A DNA stretch of 64,000 nt from Pseudaminobacter sp047739745. Its GTDB lineage: Bacteria; Pseudomonadota; Alphaproteobacteria; Rhizobiales; Rhizobiaceae. The notes below the pieces were generated by a model, which was not told the origin of the DNA, searched no databases, and was given only the letters and a program-made list of their open reading frames with translations. The DNA lies in NCBI RefSeq assembly GCF_047739745.1, contig NZ_JBLLVA010000018.1, forward strand, positions 38,119 through 102,118. The letters run 5' to 3'. Position 1 is the stretch's first letter. Every line of letters starts with the position of its first letter. The translations under genes and the position numbers were made by a program. Of this stretch, positions 35,505 to 44,615 are shown one piece after another.

Positions 35505-35753
35505 ATGCGTACCCTGATCGGCGCCGTTGCCGCTGTTTTTATGATTTCCACCGCTGCCTTCGCCGCTGAGGCGGAGGGACAGATCAAGACCATCGACCGG
35601 GACAATCTGACGATAACCCTGGACGACGGCAAATCCTACAAATTGCCCGGTGAGTTCGATGTCAATGCGCTGAAAGAAGGGATGGAGGTGCTGCTCGCCT
35701 ATGACGAGGTCGACGGCGTGAACCTCATCACCGATATGGAATTACCTCAGTAA
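35505..35753 (+). CDS. DUF1344 small periplasmic protein
   Basis: The 82-residue protein from MRTLIGAVAAVFMISTAAFA has a signal peptide. The mature part is a short beta-rich domain, EGQIKTIDRDNLTITLDDGKSY, typical of DUF1344. An ATG two codons upstream (35499) is an alternative start; AGGAAGAGG precedes both. Function is unknown. It stands alone, divergent from aroC and converging with the phosphatase gene. Confidence 0.85.
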   Translation: MRTLIGAVAAVFMISTAAFAAEAEGQIKTIDRDNLTITLDDGKSYKLPGEFDVNALKEGMEVLLAYDEVDGVNLITDMELPQ

Positions 35754-35835
35754 AGCGTAACCCAATGTCTTGAAGTCTGGTGATAACTCGCCCCGCCGAG
35801 GCAGATGCCCGACAGGGTAGAGTTAGCAGCAGACC

Positions 35836-36423
35836 TCAAAGCCAGGTCAGCTTCCCACCTTCCAGCCTCAGCACACGATTCTGCCAGATCTCGAGTGCGG
35901 CCGCCTCACGGGGCGGCATGTCGTCGACCAGTCTGAAGACGGTGCGGATGACGCCGCCATGGGTGACGCATACCGTCGGCCTCTCCAGTGTCTCGAACCA
36001 AGGCCGCACGCGCTCAAGCAGCATTTGATAGCTTTCGCCGGCCGCACCCGGTGGCACGAAGGCCCATTTGTCGCGCGAGCGGGCCGCGGTCGAGCCCATT
36101 TGCCGCGCCTCCAGCTCGGCTAAGGTATAGCCCTGCCAATCGCCGAAATGCACTTCGACCAGCCGCGCATCGGTGCTGTAGGCTTTCGGCTCCAGGCCCA
36201 TGGCAGCGCGAATGCGCTCCATGGTTTCGCGGGTGCGACGCATGGGGCTGGCGATAAAGTCGAAATCGGCGGGGCGCTCGATCAGTTCGGCAAGACGGCG
36301 TCCGTTGCGGTCGGCCTGAGCGCGACCGCGCTCGGTCATGTCGGTATCGGCCTGCCCCTGGAGGCGCCGTTCGGCGTTCCAGCCGGTCTCGCCGTGGCGC
36401 ACGAAATAGACGAGAGGGGACAT
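35836..36423 (-). CDS. Histidine phosphatase family protein (phosphoglycerate mutase-like)
   Basis: The 195-residue protein has the phosphohistidine loop YFVRHGETGWNAE near the N-terminus, the acid in VEVHFGDWQG and the second histidine in CVTHGGVIRT. This is the branch-1 histidine phosphatase pattern. Substrates of this group range from 3-phosphoglycerate to alpha-ribazole phosphate. No cobalamin genes are nearby, so I leave it general. It is 48 bp downstream of fabI. Confidence 0.9.
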   Translation of the reverse strand: MSPLVYFVRHGETGWNAERRLQGQADTDMTERGRAQADRNGRRLAELIERPADFDFIASPMRRTRETMERIRAAMGLEPKAYSTDARLVEVHFGDWQGYTLAELEARQMGSTAARSRDKWAFVPPGAAGESYQMLLERVRPWFETLERPTVCVTHGGVIRTVFRLVDDMPPREAAALEIWQNRVLRLEGGKLTWL

Positions 36424-36471
36424 GGCGGTGCTACGCCCTCCAACAACGAATATGAGAGCCGGTCGGCCGGT

Positions 36472-37290
<819 letters not shown>

Positions 37291-37399
37291 TCGATCGCTC
37301 CGCACCTCATGAAAATCGAACATGCCTATCGCATAGGCACCCGACGGCTTCAAGCTTTCATGGTCCACCATGGTGCCGGCACGAAGCCACGCGACGTCG

Positions 37400-38329
37400 T
37401 CACTTCGCGCGCTTCCTCATCAGGCTCTCCAGCTCGGGGTCGCCGCCTTCCGGCAGCATCACGCGCACATGAACGTAAAGGTCGGCGTGACCGCCGGTCT
37501 TTTCCGGCAAGCCCCTGCCCTTCAACCGCAGCACCTTGTCGGAGCTCGACCACGCGGGGACATTGACCGCCAGCCGGCCGGTCGGCGTCTCAACCGCCAC
37601 CTTGGCGCCAAGCACCGCATCGGAAAGCGACACCGGCAGATCGGTGTGCAGATCGCGGCCCTCGATGCGGTAGCGCGGATGACGCTTGAAGCGGATTTTC
37701 ACCAGCGCGTCACCCGGCCCACCGAGCCCCTGTTCGCCCTGGCCCTTGAGGCGAATGGTCTGGCCGTCCTCGACATAGGCCGGCAGCTTTACCGCTATCT
37801 TGCGCCCGTCGGGAAACATCGCCGTCACCTTGGCGGCGGTTGCGATTTCCTCGACGCTGACATCCAGCGTGGCGCTGAGATCGGCACCGGCAGGCGCGCG
37901 CTGAGCGTTCGCGCCGCCGCGCGAAAAAGCCTGCCCGAACAATTCGCTGAAGATATCGCTGTCGGCGAACGGGTCGCCGCCCGGCGCACCGGTGCGGAAC
38001 TCAAAGCGCGTGCCGCCCGCGCCCTGACCGGGCCCCTGACGACGAAATCCGGCGAACGGATCGGCGCCGGGACGCCCCCCGAAATCGTTGAACCCCTGGA
38101 ACTTCTGCTTGCCTTCGGCGTCGATCTCGCCGCGATCGAAGGCGCCACGGCTCTTTTCGTCGCCGAGTATCTCATAGGCCTGATTGGCCGCTGCGAACTG
38201 ATCCTTCGCGTTCGGATCATCGGGATTCTGGTCCGGATGATATTTCTTGGCGAGCTTACGGTACGCCGACTTTATCTCCTTGGCCGATGCGGTCTTGGCA
38301 ACGCCCAACACTTCATAAGGATCGCGCAT
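37400..38329 (-). CDS. DnaJ-class co-chaperone without zinc finger (CbpA-like)
   Basis: The 309-residue protein has a J-domain (1-70) with the HPD motif in KKYHPDQNPDDP and a Gly/Phe/Arg-rich linker (about 75-125). The DnaJ C-terminal substrate-binding domains (about 130-300) follow. The four CxxCxGxG zinc repeats of DnaJ are absent, so it is a type II J-protein such as CbpA. It would stimulate DnaK ATPase. The canonical dnaJ/dnaK are not in the window. Confidence 0.92.
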   Translation of the reverse strand: MRDPYEVLGVAKTASAKEIKSAYRKLAKKYHPDQNPDDPNAKDQFAAANQAYEILGDEKSRGAFDRGEIDAEGKQKFQGFNDFGGRPGADPFAGFRRQGPGQGAGGTRFEFRTGAPGGDPFADSDIFSELFGQAFSRGGANAQRAPAGADLSATLDVSVEEIATAAKVTAMFPDGRKIAVKLPAYVEDGQTIRLKGQGEQGLGGPGDALVKIRFKRHPRYRIEGRDLHTDLPVSLSDAVLGAKVAVETPTGRLAVNVPAWSSSDKVLRLKGRGLPEKTGGHADLYVHVRVMLPEGGDPELESLMRKRAK

Positions 38330-38430
38330 GCTTATGCCTGCCCGGATTTTTCGGATATCAAATCAGCTTCCTATATGCGCATGGCTAGGAAGAAATTCCA
38401 GAGACGCTGAAAAGTCCCGGTAGAGTCATA

Positions 38431-38922
38431 TCAAGAGGCCGACTGGAACGCCAGCATTCGCCATGCGCCGGAGCCGACCGAGCAGATTTCGCCATGATAA
38501 AGACCGACGCCATCATAGCTTTCGCGCGAGGCGCTGAATTTACGGCAAATCTTGCCGGTGTCCTTGTGCTCGATGAGATTGCTGATGGCGCCGCGCGAAC
38601 CGGTATCGGCATTGGCCCATGGCAGTGGGCCGGAGAGATTGTCAAGGTCAGCCGAAGAGACCGCATTCCGGATCGTGGCTTCGTCGGACATCTGCTCGGC
38701 ATCCACGCTTCTTTGCTGGCTGGCAGGCACATTGCTGGTCACCAGCGTGCGGTCGACCTCAGCCTTTTCCAGGCTGAACCCACCGAAAGCGCAGGCAGAA
38801 AGCGACAACGAGACCGCAAGCAGCGGCACTGATTTCAGGCAAGCTGACCGGAAAAGGCGCGGCAAACTTTCTCTCCACGCTTGCGCAAGGCGCGACAATA
38901 GGCAATCTCCTGCCAGAAGCAT
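38431..38922 (-). CDS. RT0821/Lpp0805-like surface lipoprotein
   Basis: The 163-residue protein has a basic N-terminus, a hydrophobic stretch and the lipobox SLSAC, so the mature protein is probably a lipoprotein. Its C-terminal half, with WANADTGSRGAISNL, CRKFSASRESYDGVGLYHGEIC and a Trp near the end, matches the RT0821/Lpp0805 surface protein family. The N-terminal start is uncertain; MLLAGD at 38922 is 16 bp from the divergent pdxH. Function is unknown. Confidence 0.75.
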   Translation of the reverse strand: MLLAGDCLLSRLAQAWRESLPRLFRSACLKSVPLLAVSLSLSACAFGGFSLEKAEVDRTLVTSNVPASQQRSVDAEQMSDEATIRNAVSSADLDNLSGPLPWANADTGSRGAISNLIEHKDTGKICRKFSASRESYDGVGLYHGEICSVGSGAWRMLAFQSAS

Positions 38923-38938
38923 CACATAGAGTGGAACT

Positions 38939-39556
38939 ATGACCGAAACAGCGTTAACAAGCGGTGACTTTACCACGAGTCGCGAACCGTTCGCGCTCTT
39001 TGCAGCATGGCTTGAAGACGCTGGCAAGAGCGAACCGAACGATCCGAACGCCGTGGCTCTCGCCACAGTCGACAGCGACGGGCTGCCGGATGTACGCATG
39101 GTGCTGCTCAAGGGGTTCGACGAGCACGGTTTCGTCTTCTATACCAACTTCGAAAGCGCCAAGGGACAGGAAATCCTGTCCACCATGAAAGCGGCGATGT
39201 GCTTTCACTGGAAATCGCTGCGGCGGCAGGTGCGTGTGCGCGGACCGGTGGAAATCGTCAGCGACAGCGAGGCTGATGCCTATTATGCAACCCGGCCCCG
39301 CGGCAGCCGCATCGGCGCATGGGCTTCGAAGCAATCGCGCCCGCTTGAAAGCCGCTTTGCGCTCGAAAAGGCCGTCGCCGAATATACGGCACGCTACGCA
39401 ATCGGCGACATTCCGCGCCCGGCCCACTGGTCGGGCTTCCGCATCGTGCCCCAGTCGATCGAGTTCTGGCACGACCGGCCTTTCCGGCTGCATGATCGAC
39501 TGGTCTTCACACGCGCGGCTGACGGAAACTGGGAAAAGACACGCCTTTATCCCTGA
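38939..39556 (+). CDS. pdxH: Pyridoxine/pyridoxamine 5'-phosphate oxidase
   Basis: The 205-residue FMN enzyme forms pyridoxal 5'-phosphate. Family signatures include MVLLKGFDEHGFVFYTNF, RPRGSRIGAWASKQS and the C-terminal FWHDRPFRLHDRL. PLP made here would serve threonine synthase and other enzymes. It is divergent from the surface lipoprotein gene by 16 bp, so their promoters must overlap the other gene's 5' end. Confidence 0.96.
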   Translation: MTETALTSGDFTTSREPFALFAAWLEDAGKSEPNDPNAVALATVDSDGLPDVRMVLLKGFDEHGFVFYTNFESAKGQEILSTMKAAMCFHWKSLRRQVRVRGPVEIVSDSEADAYYATRPRGSRIGAWASKQSRPLESRFALEKAVAEYTARYAIGDIPRPAHWSGFRIVPQSIEFWHDRPFRLHDRLVFTRAADGNWEKTRLYP

Positions 39557-39685
39557 TCGGCAATATTAGATTTTCCTGAACTATAGTTTTCCGCCACCAT
39601 AGTCGCCGGCATGTTCGATATCGTCCGGCGCCTGATGGCGGCAGGTTTCGTTCGATCGATTTCCGCTTCGTCAAGCTTACCAAAA

Positions 39686-39719
39686 GTTAATGTTGGCGTT
39701 CAGCTTCGGTTCATTGACA
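39686..39719 (+). promoter_or_regulatory. Phased GTTAA/GTTCA repeats and -35 upstream of the BA14K gene
   Basis: Half-sites GTTAA (39686), GTTCA (39698) and GTTCA (39709) are spaced 12 and 11 bp apart, about one helical turn. They run into a TTGACA hexamer at 39714-39719. The layout is that of tandem response-regulator sites next to a promoter. The -10 is not obvious and the regulator is unknown. Confidence 0.45.
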
Positions 39720-39765
39720 CATTGCGAAGGTGGGATCAGTCGAATCCAACCCAAGAGGAAGACCG

Positions 39766-40206
39766 ATGAAAAAGATTGTTTCGACCATCTGTGCGGCGGC
39801 GATGACGCTGACGGCCGTTGCTGCCACTGCGGTGCCTGTTCAGGCCGCCACGATGCCGCGCGTCAGCCTCGAAACCGGCACCTCGGATGTACAGGAGATC
39901 AGGCACAGGCGCGGCTATTACACCCGTGGCGGCTATCATTACTACAACGGTCATCGAGGCCACCGCCACCACAGGCCGGGTTGGCGCCGTCACAATGGCT
40001 GGTGGTTCCCGCCCGCGGCATTCATCACCGGTGCGATCATCGGCGGCGCGATCGCCAATCGCCCTGCGCCCGTCTATCGCGCGCCACGCTACGGCAATGC
40101 TCATGTCCAGTGGTGTTACAACCGCTACCGGTCGTACCGGGCTTATGACAACACCTACCAGCCCTACAACGGCCCGCGCCAGCAGTGCTACTCGCCCTAT
40201 CGGTGA
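39766..40206 (+). CDS. BA14K family secreted protein
   Basis: The 146-residue protein has a signal peptide (MKKIVSTICAAAMTLTAVAA..., cleaved near VQA), a Tyr/Arg/His/Gly-rich stretch and a hydrophobic glycine-zipper-like segment (AFITGAIIGGAIANR). The BA14K C-terminal motif HVQWCYNRYRSYRAYDNTYQ closes it. BA14K was named from a Brucella immunoreactive protein and is frequent in Rhizobiales envelopes; its molecular role is unclear. An in-frame ATG 12 codons upstream precedes the signal peptide and is unlikely. A strong terminator follows. Confidence 0.9.
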   Translation: MKKIVSTICAAAMTLTAVAATAVPVQAATMPRVSLETGTSDVQEIRHRRGYYTRGGYHYYNGHRGHRHHRPGWRRHNGWWFPPAAFITGAIIGGAIANRPAPVYRAPRYGNAHVQWCYNRYRSYRAYDNTYQPYNGPRQQCYSPYR

Positions 40207-40222
40207 GAACTGGCCGGATGAA

Positions 40223-40263
40223 GAAAAACCCCGCTGGAGCATCAGGCCCAGCGGGGTTTTTTC
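40223..40263. terminator. Bidirectional rho-independent terminator
   Basis: AAAACCCCGCTGG / CCCAGCGGGGTTTTTT is a near-perfect stem with an 8-nt loop, flanked by A and T runs. It lies in the 55-bp gap between the converging BA14K and enoyl-CoA hydratase genes and can serve both. It is one of the two clearest terminators in the window. Confidence 0.9.
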
Positions 40264-41020
40264 AGCTCTTCTTGCGATCCATGAAAGCGGTGAAGGCGGC
40301 GCGCGCTTCGTCCGACTTGAGCCTTGCCTTGAAATGCTCTCCCTCGTGCCTGATCCGGGCGAGGATTTCGTCACGCGGGCCGCGCATCAGCTCACGCGCG
40401 ATCTTCAGCGCCTCCGGCGGCTTGTCGGCGATCCTCGCCGCGGCAGCCAGCACTTCCGTTTCGAGTTGATCTTCCTCGACAACCGCATGGATCAGTCCGG
40501 CATCACGCGCCTGTCTCGCAGTCAAGCCCTCTCCCAGCGCCAGAAGCGCGAATGCGCGCTGATAGCCCAGGATCGCCGGGGCAAGCAGGCTGGAGCCGGC
40601 TTCCGGCACCAGGCCGAGATCGACAAAGGGTGTTCTGAAGACGGTGCTCGGCGTGGCGAAGGTCAGGTCGCAGTGCAGGTTGAGCGTGGTTCCGATGCCG
40701 ACTGCAATGCCGTCGACCCCCGAGACCAGCGGCTTTTCGGCCTTCGCCAGCGCGGCCAGGAAATCCCAAACCTCTGAGCCGCTTTCACCGCCCATGGCCA
40801 CCTCCATGAAGTCGGTGAGATCGTTTCCGGCGGAAAACGCCCCCGGAACGCCGAGGAAAACGTGAACGCGTATTTCCGGATCGGCATCGCCGACGGCAAG
40901 CGCCTCGGCCATCGCCGCATACATGGCGCGCGTTATGGCGTTGCGCTTGTCGCGCCTGTTCAGGCGGATGATCTGGACGGCACCCCGGCGCTCGACAATG
41001 ATATGCTCAGTCATGGTCAT
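40262..41020 (-). CDS. Enoyl-CoA hydratase/isomerase family protein
   Basis: The 252-residue crotonase-fold protein has the CoA-binding AFSAGNDLTDF and the second active-site segment LGLVPEAGSSLL, whose Glu aligns with a crotonase catalytic glutamate. The first catalytic Glu position is not clearly conserved, so isomerase or another crotonase-type activity is possible. It lies 17 bp downstream of the acyl-CoA dehydrogenase gene, with which it likely forms a beta-oxidation-type operon controlled from the palindrome at 42896. Confidence 0.9.
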   Translation of the reverse strand: MTMTEHIIVERRGAVQIIRLNRRDKRNAITRAMYAAMAEALAVGDADPEIRVHVFLGVPGAFSAGNDLTDFMEVAMGGESGSEVWDFLAALAKAEKPLVSGVDGIAVGIGTTLNLHCDLTFATPSTVFRTPFVDLGLVPEAGSSLLAPAILGYQRAFALLALGEGLTARQARDAGLIHAVVEEDQLETEVLAAAARIADKPPEALKIARELMRGPRDEILARIRHEGEHFKARLKSDEARAAFTAFMDRKKS

Positions 41021-41037
41021 AACCTCCGATGCGGTGG

Positions 41038-42816
41038 TCAGGCTGAAATAAGCGTCCTGCCGGCGGCTGCCAGGCTGGTCGCGCCGATCAGCACCCGATC
41101 CTTTAACGCCCGCGTTTCGCCAAGCAGGTTTTCGGCGAAGAAGCGGCAGAGCGCGGTGCGCGCCTCGTTTTCCTCCGCCAGCGCACCGCGCACCAGATAG
41201 GCGCCGCCGGCGGCGAGCGCGAACAGGCGCAGATAGGGTGTCGCGCCCGCCAACGCTTCATCCGTGCGGCCCTCCTCCAGCAGTTTTTGCAGGAAACCCG
41301 TCGCCTCGGTCAGATCGTCCAGCGCGTTGCCGACGGCGTTCGCGGTCTTGCCGAAGCCCGGACGATTGGAGGTGCGCAGCTTGCCAGTCGTCTGCGTCAG
41401 TTCGGCGATATAGCCGAAAACGTGTTCACCGCCGCCTTGCGGCAGTTTTCGTGTCACAAGGTCGATGGCCTGTATGCCATTGGTGCCTTCGTAGATCGGC
41501 GCGATGCGCGCGTCGCGGTAAAGGGCAGCCGCACCGGTCTCCTCGATGAAGCCCATGCCGCCGTGAACCTGCAGGCCGATCGAGGCGACTTCGACGCCGA
41601 TATCGGTCGAGAATGCCTTTGCAACAGGGGTGAGCAGATTGGCGCGCTCCTGCCAATGCACTTGCTCCTCGCCTTCGGCCGCGCGGGCGCGATCGGTGGC
41701 AGCGGCGCAGCAATAGCTGATGGCGCGCGCCACCTGCGTGAGCGCCTTCATCGTCAGCAGGTTACGCTGCACGTCGGGGTGATAAACGATCGGAGCCATG
41801 CCTTCGCCCTGGTAGGCGGCAGCCTTGCCCTGGCGGCGTTCGTTGGCAAAGGCAAGTGCCTTCTGGTAGGCGGTCTCTGCAATGGCCACGCCCTGCATGC
41901 CAACGGCCAGCCGGGCATTGTTCATCATGGTGAACATGCAGGCGAGCCCGCGATTTTCCTCGCCGATCAGCCAACCGACGGCGCCGGCCTCCTGACCCTC
42001 GACGGCGCCATCGCCGAAGATCATCGTGCAGGTCGGCGAAGCGTGGATGCCGAGCTTTTCTTCCAGCCCGGAACAGAAAACGTCGTTGCGGCGACCGAGC
42101 GAGCCGTCTGCATCGACGAGAAATTTCGGCACCAGGAAAAGCGAAATGCCGCGGGTGCCGGGAGGCGCGTCCGGCAAACGCGCCAGCACCAGGTGCACGA
42201 TATTGTCGGTAAAATCATGCTCGCCATAAGTGATGAAAATCTTCTGGCCGAAAAGCCGGTAAGTTCCGTCGCCCGCGCGCTCGGCGCGGGTGCGCAGAGC
42301 GGCAAGGTCTGAACCTGCCTGCGGCTCGGTCAGGTTCATCGTGCCCATCCACTCGCCGGAGACGAGCTTTTCCAGAAACCTCGCCTTCAGCTCCGTGGTG
42401 GCGTGCTTTTCGAGCGCCTCGACAGCACCCATGGTGAGCGTCGGACCGAGCGCAAAGGCCATCGATCCGGAATTCCACATTTCGAGAGCTGCGACGCCAA
42501 GCATAGCCGGCAGGGCTTGCCCGCCATATTCTTCCGGTCCTTGCAGCGCATTCCAGCCGCCTTCGACCCAGCGCCGATAAAGCTCCTTCCAGCCGGGCGG
42601 GGTCGTTACCGCTCCGTCCTTCAGCACGGCGCCATGCTCGTCGCCGATCTTGTGCAGCGGCGCTACCTCTTCGGAAGCGAAACGCCCGGCCTCCTGCAGG
42701 ATCGCGTCGGCAAGATCCTCGCTCAAGTCTCCAAGAACGCCTTTTTCGATTGCGGACTTCAGGCCGGCCACATGCTTGAGCGTGAACGAAATTTCCTCGA
42801 CAGGTGCGCGATACAT
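41038..42816 (-). CDS. Acyl-CoA dehydrogenase (about 590-residue class)
   Basis: The 592-residue protein from MYRAPVEEISFTLKHV is much longer than classical acyl-CoA dehydrogenases and matches the FadE12/DmdC-like class with an extra C-terminal domain. The flavin/substrate segment MGTMNLTEPQAGSDLAALRT and the catalytic Glu443 in IYEGTNGIQAIDL are present. It may act on long or modified acyl-CoA, with no certainty about substrate. A perfect 18-bp palindrome lies 80 bp upstream of its start. Confidence 0.93.
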   Translation of the reverse strand: MYRAPVEEISFTLKHVAGLKSAIEKGVLGDLSEDLADAILQEAGRFASEEVAPLHKIGDEHGAVLKDGAVTTPPGWKELYRRWVEGGWNALQGPEEYGGQALPAMLGVAALEMWNSGSMAFALGPTLTMGAVEALEKHATTELKARFLEKLVSGEWMGTMNLTEPQAGSDLAALRTRAERAGDGTYRLFGQKIFITYGEHDFTDNIVHLVLARLPDAPPGTRGISLFLVPKFLVDADGSLGRRNDVFCSGLEEKLGIHASPTCTMIFGDGAVEGQEAGAVGWLIGEENRGLACMFTMMNNARLAVGMQGVAIAETAYQKALAFANERRQGKAAAYQGEGMAPIVYHPDVQRNLLTMKALTQVARAISYCCAAATDRARAAEGEEQVHWQERANLLTPVAKAFSTDIGVEVASIGLQVHGGMGFIEETGAAALYRDARIAPIYEGTNGIQAIDLVTRKLPQGGGEHVFGYIAELTQTTGKLRTSNRPGFGKTANAVGNALDDLTEATGFLQKLLEEGRTDEALAGATPYLRLFALAAGGAYLVRGALAEENEARTALCRFFAENLLGETRALKDRVLIGATSLAAAGRTLISA

Positions 42817-42895
42817 GGCAAACGGCTCCTCAATCGACGGCCCGGTCAGGCTACATCGCAGCCTATCCGGAATCTGATCCCGACGGCTAGTTCGT

Positions 42896-42913
42896 TTTGA
42901 CGTTAACGTCAAA
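42896..42913. promoter_or_regulatory. Perfect 18-bp palindromic operator (LiuR-like)
   Basis: TTTGACGTTAACGTCAAA reads identically on both strands. It lies in the 151-bp gap between the acyl-CoA dehydrogenase (start 80 bp to the left) and GH25 (start 55 bp to the right). LiuR-type MerR regulators of acyl-CoA and branched-chain catabolism bind TTTACGT/ACGTAAA-type palindromes, so this is a plausible site. No regulator gene is adjacent. Confidence 0.65.
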
Positions 42914-42967
42914 TTTGTTTGCGCTTTTTCTAAATCACCATCTTGACCAGGCAGCACTTCATTAACC

Positions 42968-44185
42968 ATGAAGCGGCAGGATAAGCCGGAACCTTGGGAG
43001 CTTGCCATCTTGTCGAACTGGAGCCGTCGTCTCGGTCGCGCTGCCCTGTGGGCGATCGGCCTGGCTTTTGCTGCACAGCTTGCGCCCGTTGCCATGGCTT
43101 CGGATTTTTCAGAGCCATGGAAGAACCCTGAGCGCGCGCTGGTCGTGGACGCCTATGAGTACAATCCGATCGACTGGCGCAAGCTTGCCGAAGACAAGCG
43201 CATCGTCGGCTTCATCAACAAGGCTTCGGACGGCCTGCCTCCCGCCTACTCATGCAGCGGCAACGAGACCGAGGTGAAGCTGTGCAGCGCGTTGTGGAAG
43301 CGTCACGCCGTTGCCCGCGAGCTCTACCACACCAGGAAGACAGTGGCGAAGGCGCTCGGCTTGCAGTGGGGCGCCTACCACCTTGCCCGGCCCGGCAATC
43401 CGATCGATCAAGCCAACAATTTCATCGATTTTGCCGAACCCGAACCCGACGACCTCCTGGCGATCGACATCGAGGAGAACGATCCGGAAAAATGGATGTC
43501 GCTGGAGGATGCCGAGGAATTCGTGCGCCATGTGCATCGCCGCATCGGCCGCTTCCCGATCCTCTACACCAACGGCACGACTGCGCAGCACATTGCCGAC
43601 AATCGCGAGAAATATCCGCTGTTGTCGCGCCTGCCGCTCTGGTACGCCCGCTACAAGCCCGAGATCGGCATCCATTTTCCGAAAGGCAACTGGCAAAGCT
43701 ATGCGCTGTGGCAGTTTTCGGCACAGGCGAACTGCAATGAGCGCAGTTGCCCCTATCGCGTGCCGGGAACGCCAAACGATATCGACGTCAATGTCGCGCC
43801 CATGAGCGCCGCCGAGCTTCGCAAGGCCTGGCCATTTGGCGGACTGCTGGACGTGCCGATCGAAATGATCGCGAAGGTGCCGGTACCGGTCACGCGTGAG
43901 GCCGGACTGGCAGGCGAGGTAACGCTGGCCTATGCCTCGGTGCAGGCGGCAAGCCCGATCGTGGCGCTGGAAAACATGTTCCAGGTGCGCGGCCAGCCCT
44001 ATCCCGAACGCTACGGCTATGCCGCAACCGAAGACAAGGCGGCGTCGCTGTTGCAGCGCGTTGGCGGGTATCTTGCCTCGCTGCGCCAGACTGTGGTTGC
44101 CTGGGCGTTTGGCGATCCCGACGCGCCGGCAGGACTGGACCCGATCGCCACGGCGACCATTCCGGCGCGGGCAGAGATACCTTAA
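42968..44185 (+). CDS. GH25 (lysozyme-like) secreted glycoside hydrolase
   Basis: The 405-residue protein has a cytosolic basic N-terminus and a hydrophobic helix (about 23-44, ALWAIGLAFAAQLAPVAMAS), which is a signal peptide or anchor. The GH25 barrel (about 50-285) has the first acid in VVDAYEYNPIDWRKL (Asp61) and the catalytic Asp167-x-Glu169 in LLAIDIEENDP. The YALWQFSAQ region closes the barrel. A C-terminal extension of about 110 residues is unassigned. GH25 enzymes cleave peptidoglycan. It may remodel the wall or hydrolyse other glycans. Confidence 0.85.
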   Translation: MKRQDKPEPWELAILSNWSRRLGRAALWAIGLAFAAQLAPVAMASDFSEPWKNPERALVVDAYEYNPIDWRKLAEDKRIVGFINKASDGLPPAYSCSGNETEVKLCSALWKRHAVARELYHTRKTVAKALGLQWGAYHLARPGNPIDQANNFIDFAEPEPDDLLAIDIEENDPEKWMSLEDAEEFVRHVHRRIGRFPILYTNGTTAQHIADNREKYPLLSRLPLWYARYKPEIGIHFPKGNWQSYALWQFSAQANCNERSCPYRVPGTPNDIDVNVAPMSAAELRKAWPFGGLLDVPIEMIAKVPVPVTREAGLAGEVTLAYASVQAASPIVALENMFQVRGQPYPERYGYAATEDKAASLLQRVGGYLASLRQTVVAWAFGDPDAPAGLDPIATATIPARAEIP

Positions 44186-44207
44186 ACAGAGCGGTGTACC
44201 GTCCAGG

Positions 44208-44615
44208 CTACTTCTTGGCCGGCACGACCTCGCCGTCTTCCTTTACAAAGTGACCGATGTCGCCATTGCTCAAGATATCGAGCACCTTTTCGGACGGACG
44301 CGCCAGCACCGCGCCTTTGTCGGTCACGACAATCGGGCGCTCGATCAGGATCGGATGAGCGATCATGAAATCGATAAGTTCGTCATCACTCCATTTCGGG
44401 TCGTCCAGCCCCAGTTCGTCATAGGGCGTGCCGCGACGGCGCAGAAGGGCGCGCGGCGACATCTTCAGCAGGCCAAGCAGTTCAACCAGCCTTTCCCGCG
44501 ATGGCGGCGTCTTCAGGTACTCGACGACTTCAGGCTCCTCGCCCGAGGCCCTGATCATCGCCAGCGTGTTGCGCGAGGTGCCGCAATTGGGATTGTGGTA
44601 GATGGTGACGCTCAT
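44208..44615 (-). CDS. arsC: Arsenate reductase (glutaredoxin type) ArsC-like
   Basis: The 135-residue protein has the ArsC reactive cysteine in YHNPNCGTSRNTLAM and the conserved RPIVVTDKGAVLARPSEKVLDIL. It belongs to the E. coli R773 ArsC / Spx-related fold. The start at 44615 overlaps the purD stop by 4 bp. No ars operon (arsR, arsB) is nearby, so it may be housekeeping (arsenate reductase or a related thiol enzyme) rather than a resistance gene. Confidence 0.88.
   Translation of the reverse strand: MSVTIYHNPNCGTSRNTLAMIRASGEEPEVVEYLKTPPSRERLVELLGLLKMSPRALLRRRGTPYDELGLDDPKWSDDELIDFMIAHPILIERPIVVTDKGAVLARPSEKVLDILSNGDIGHFVKEDGEVVPAKK

Noticed and set aside
37323..37339. TGCCTAT-CGC-ATAGGCA dyad in the fabI leader as a terminator or operator
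   Set aside because: It is only a 7-bp stem without a T-run or known regulator motif, so I left it as a remark under fabI.
42962..42969. TTAACCAT at the GH25 start codon as a CtrA half-site
   Set aside because: The motif overlaps the start codon (ATTAACCATG) and has no partner at the required spacing, so chance is the simpler explanation.
44208..44615. Arsenic resistance operon
   Set aside because: Only the ArsC-like gene is present, coupled to purD; no arsR, arsB or acr3 is nearby.
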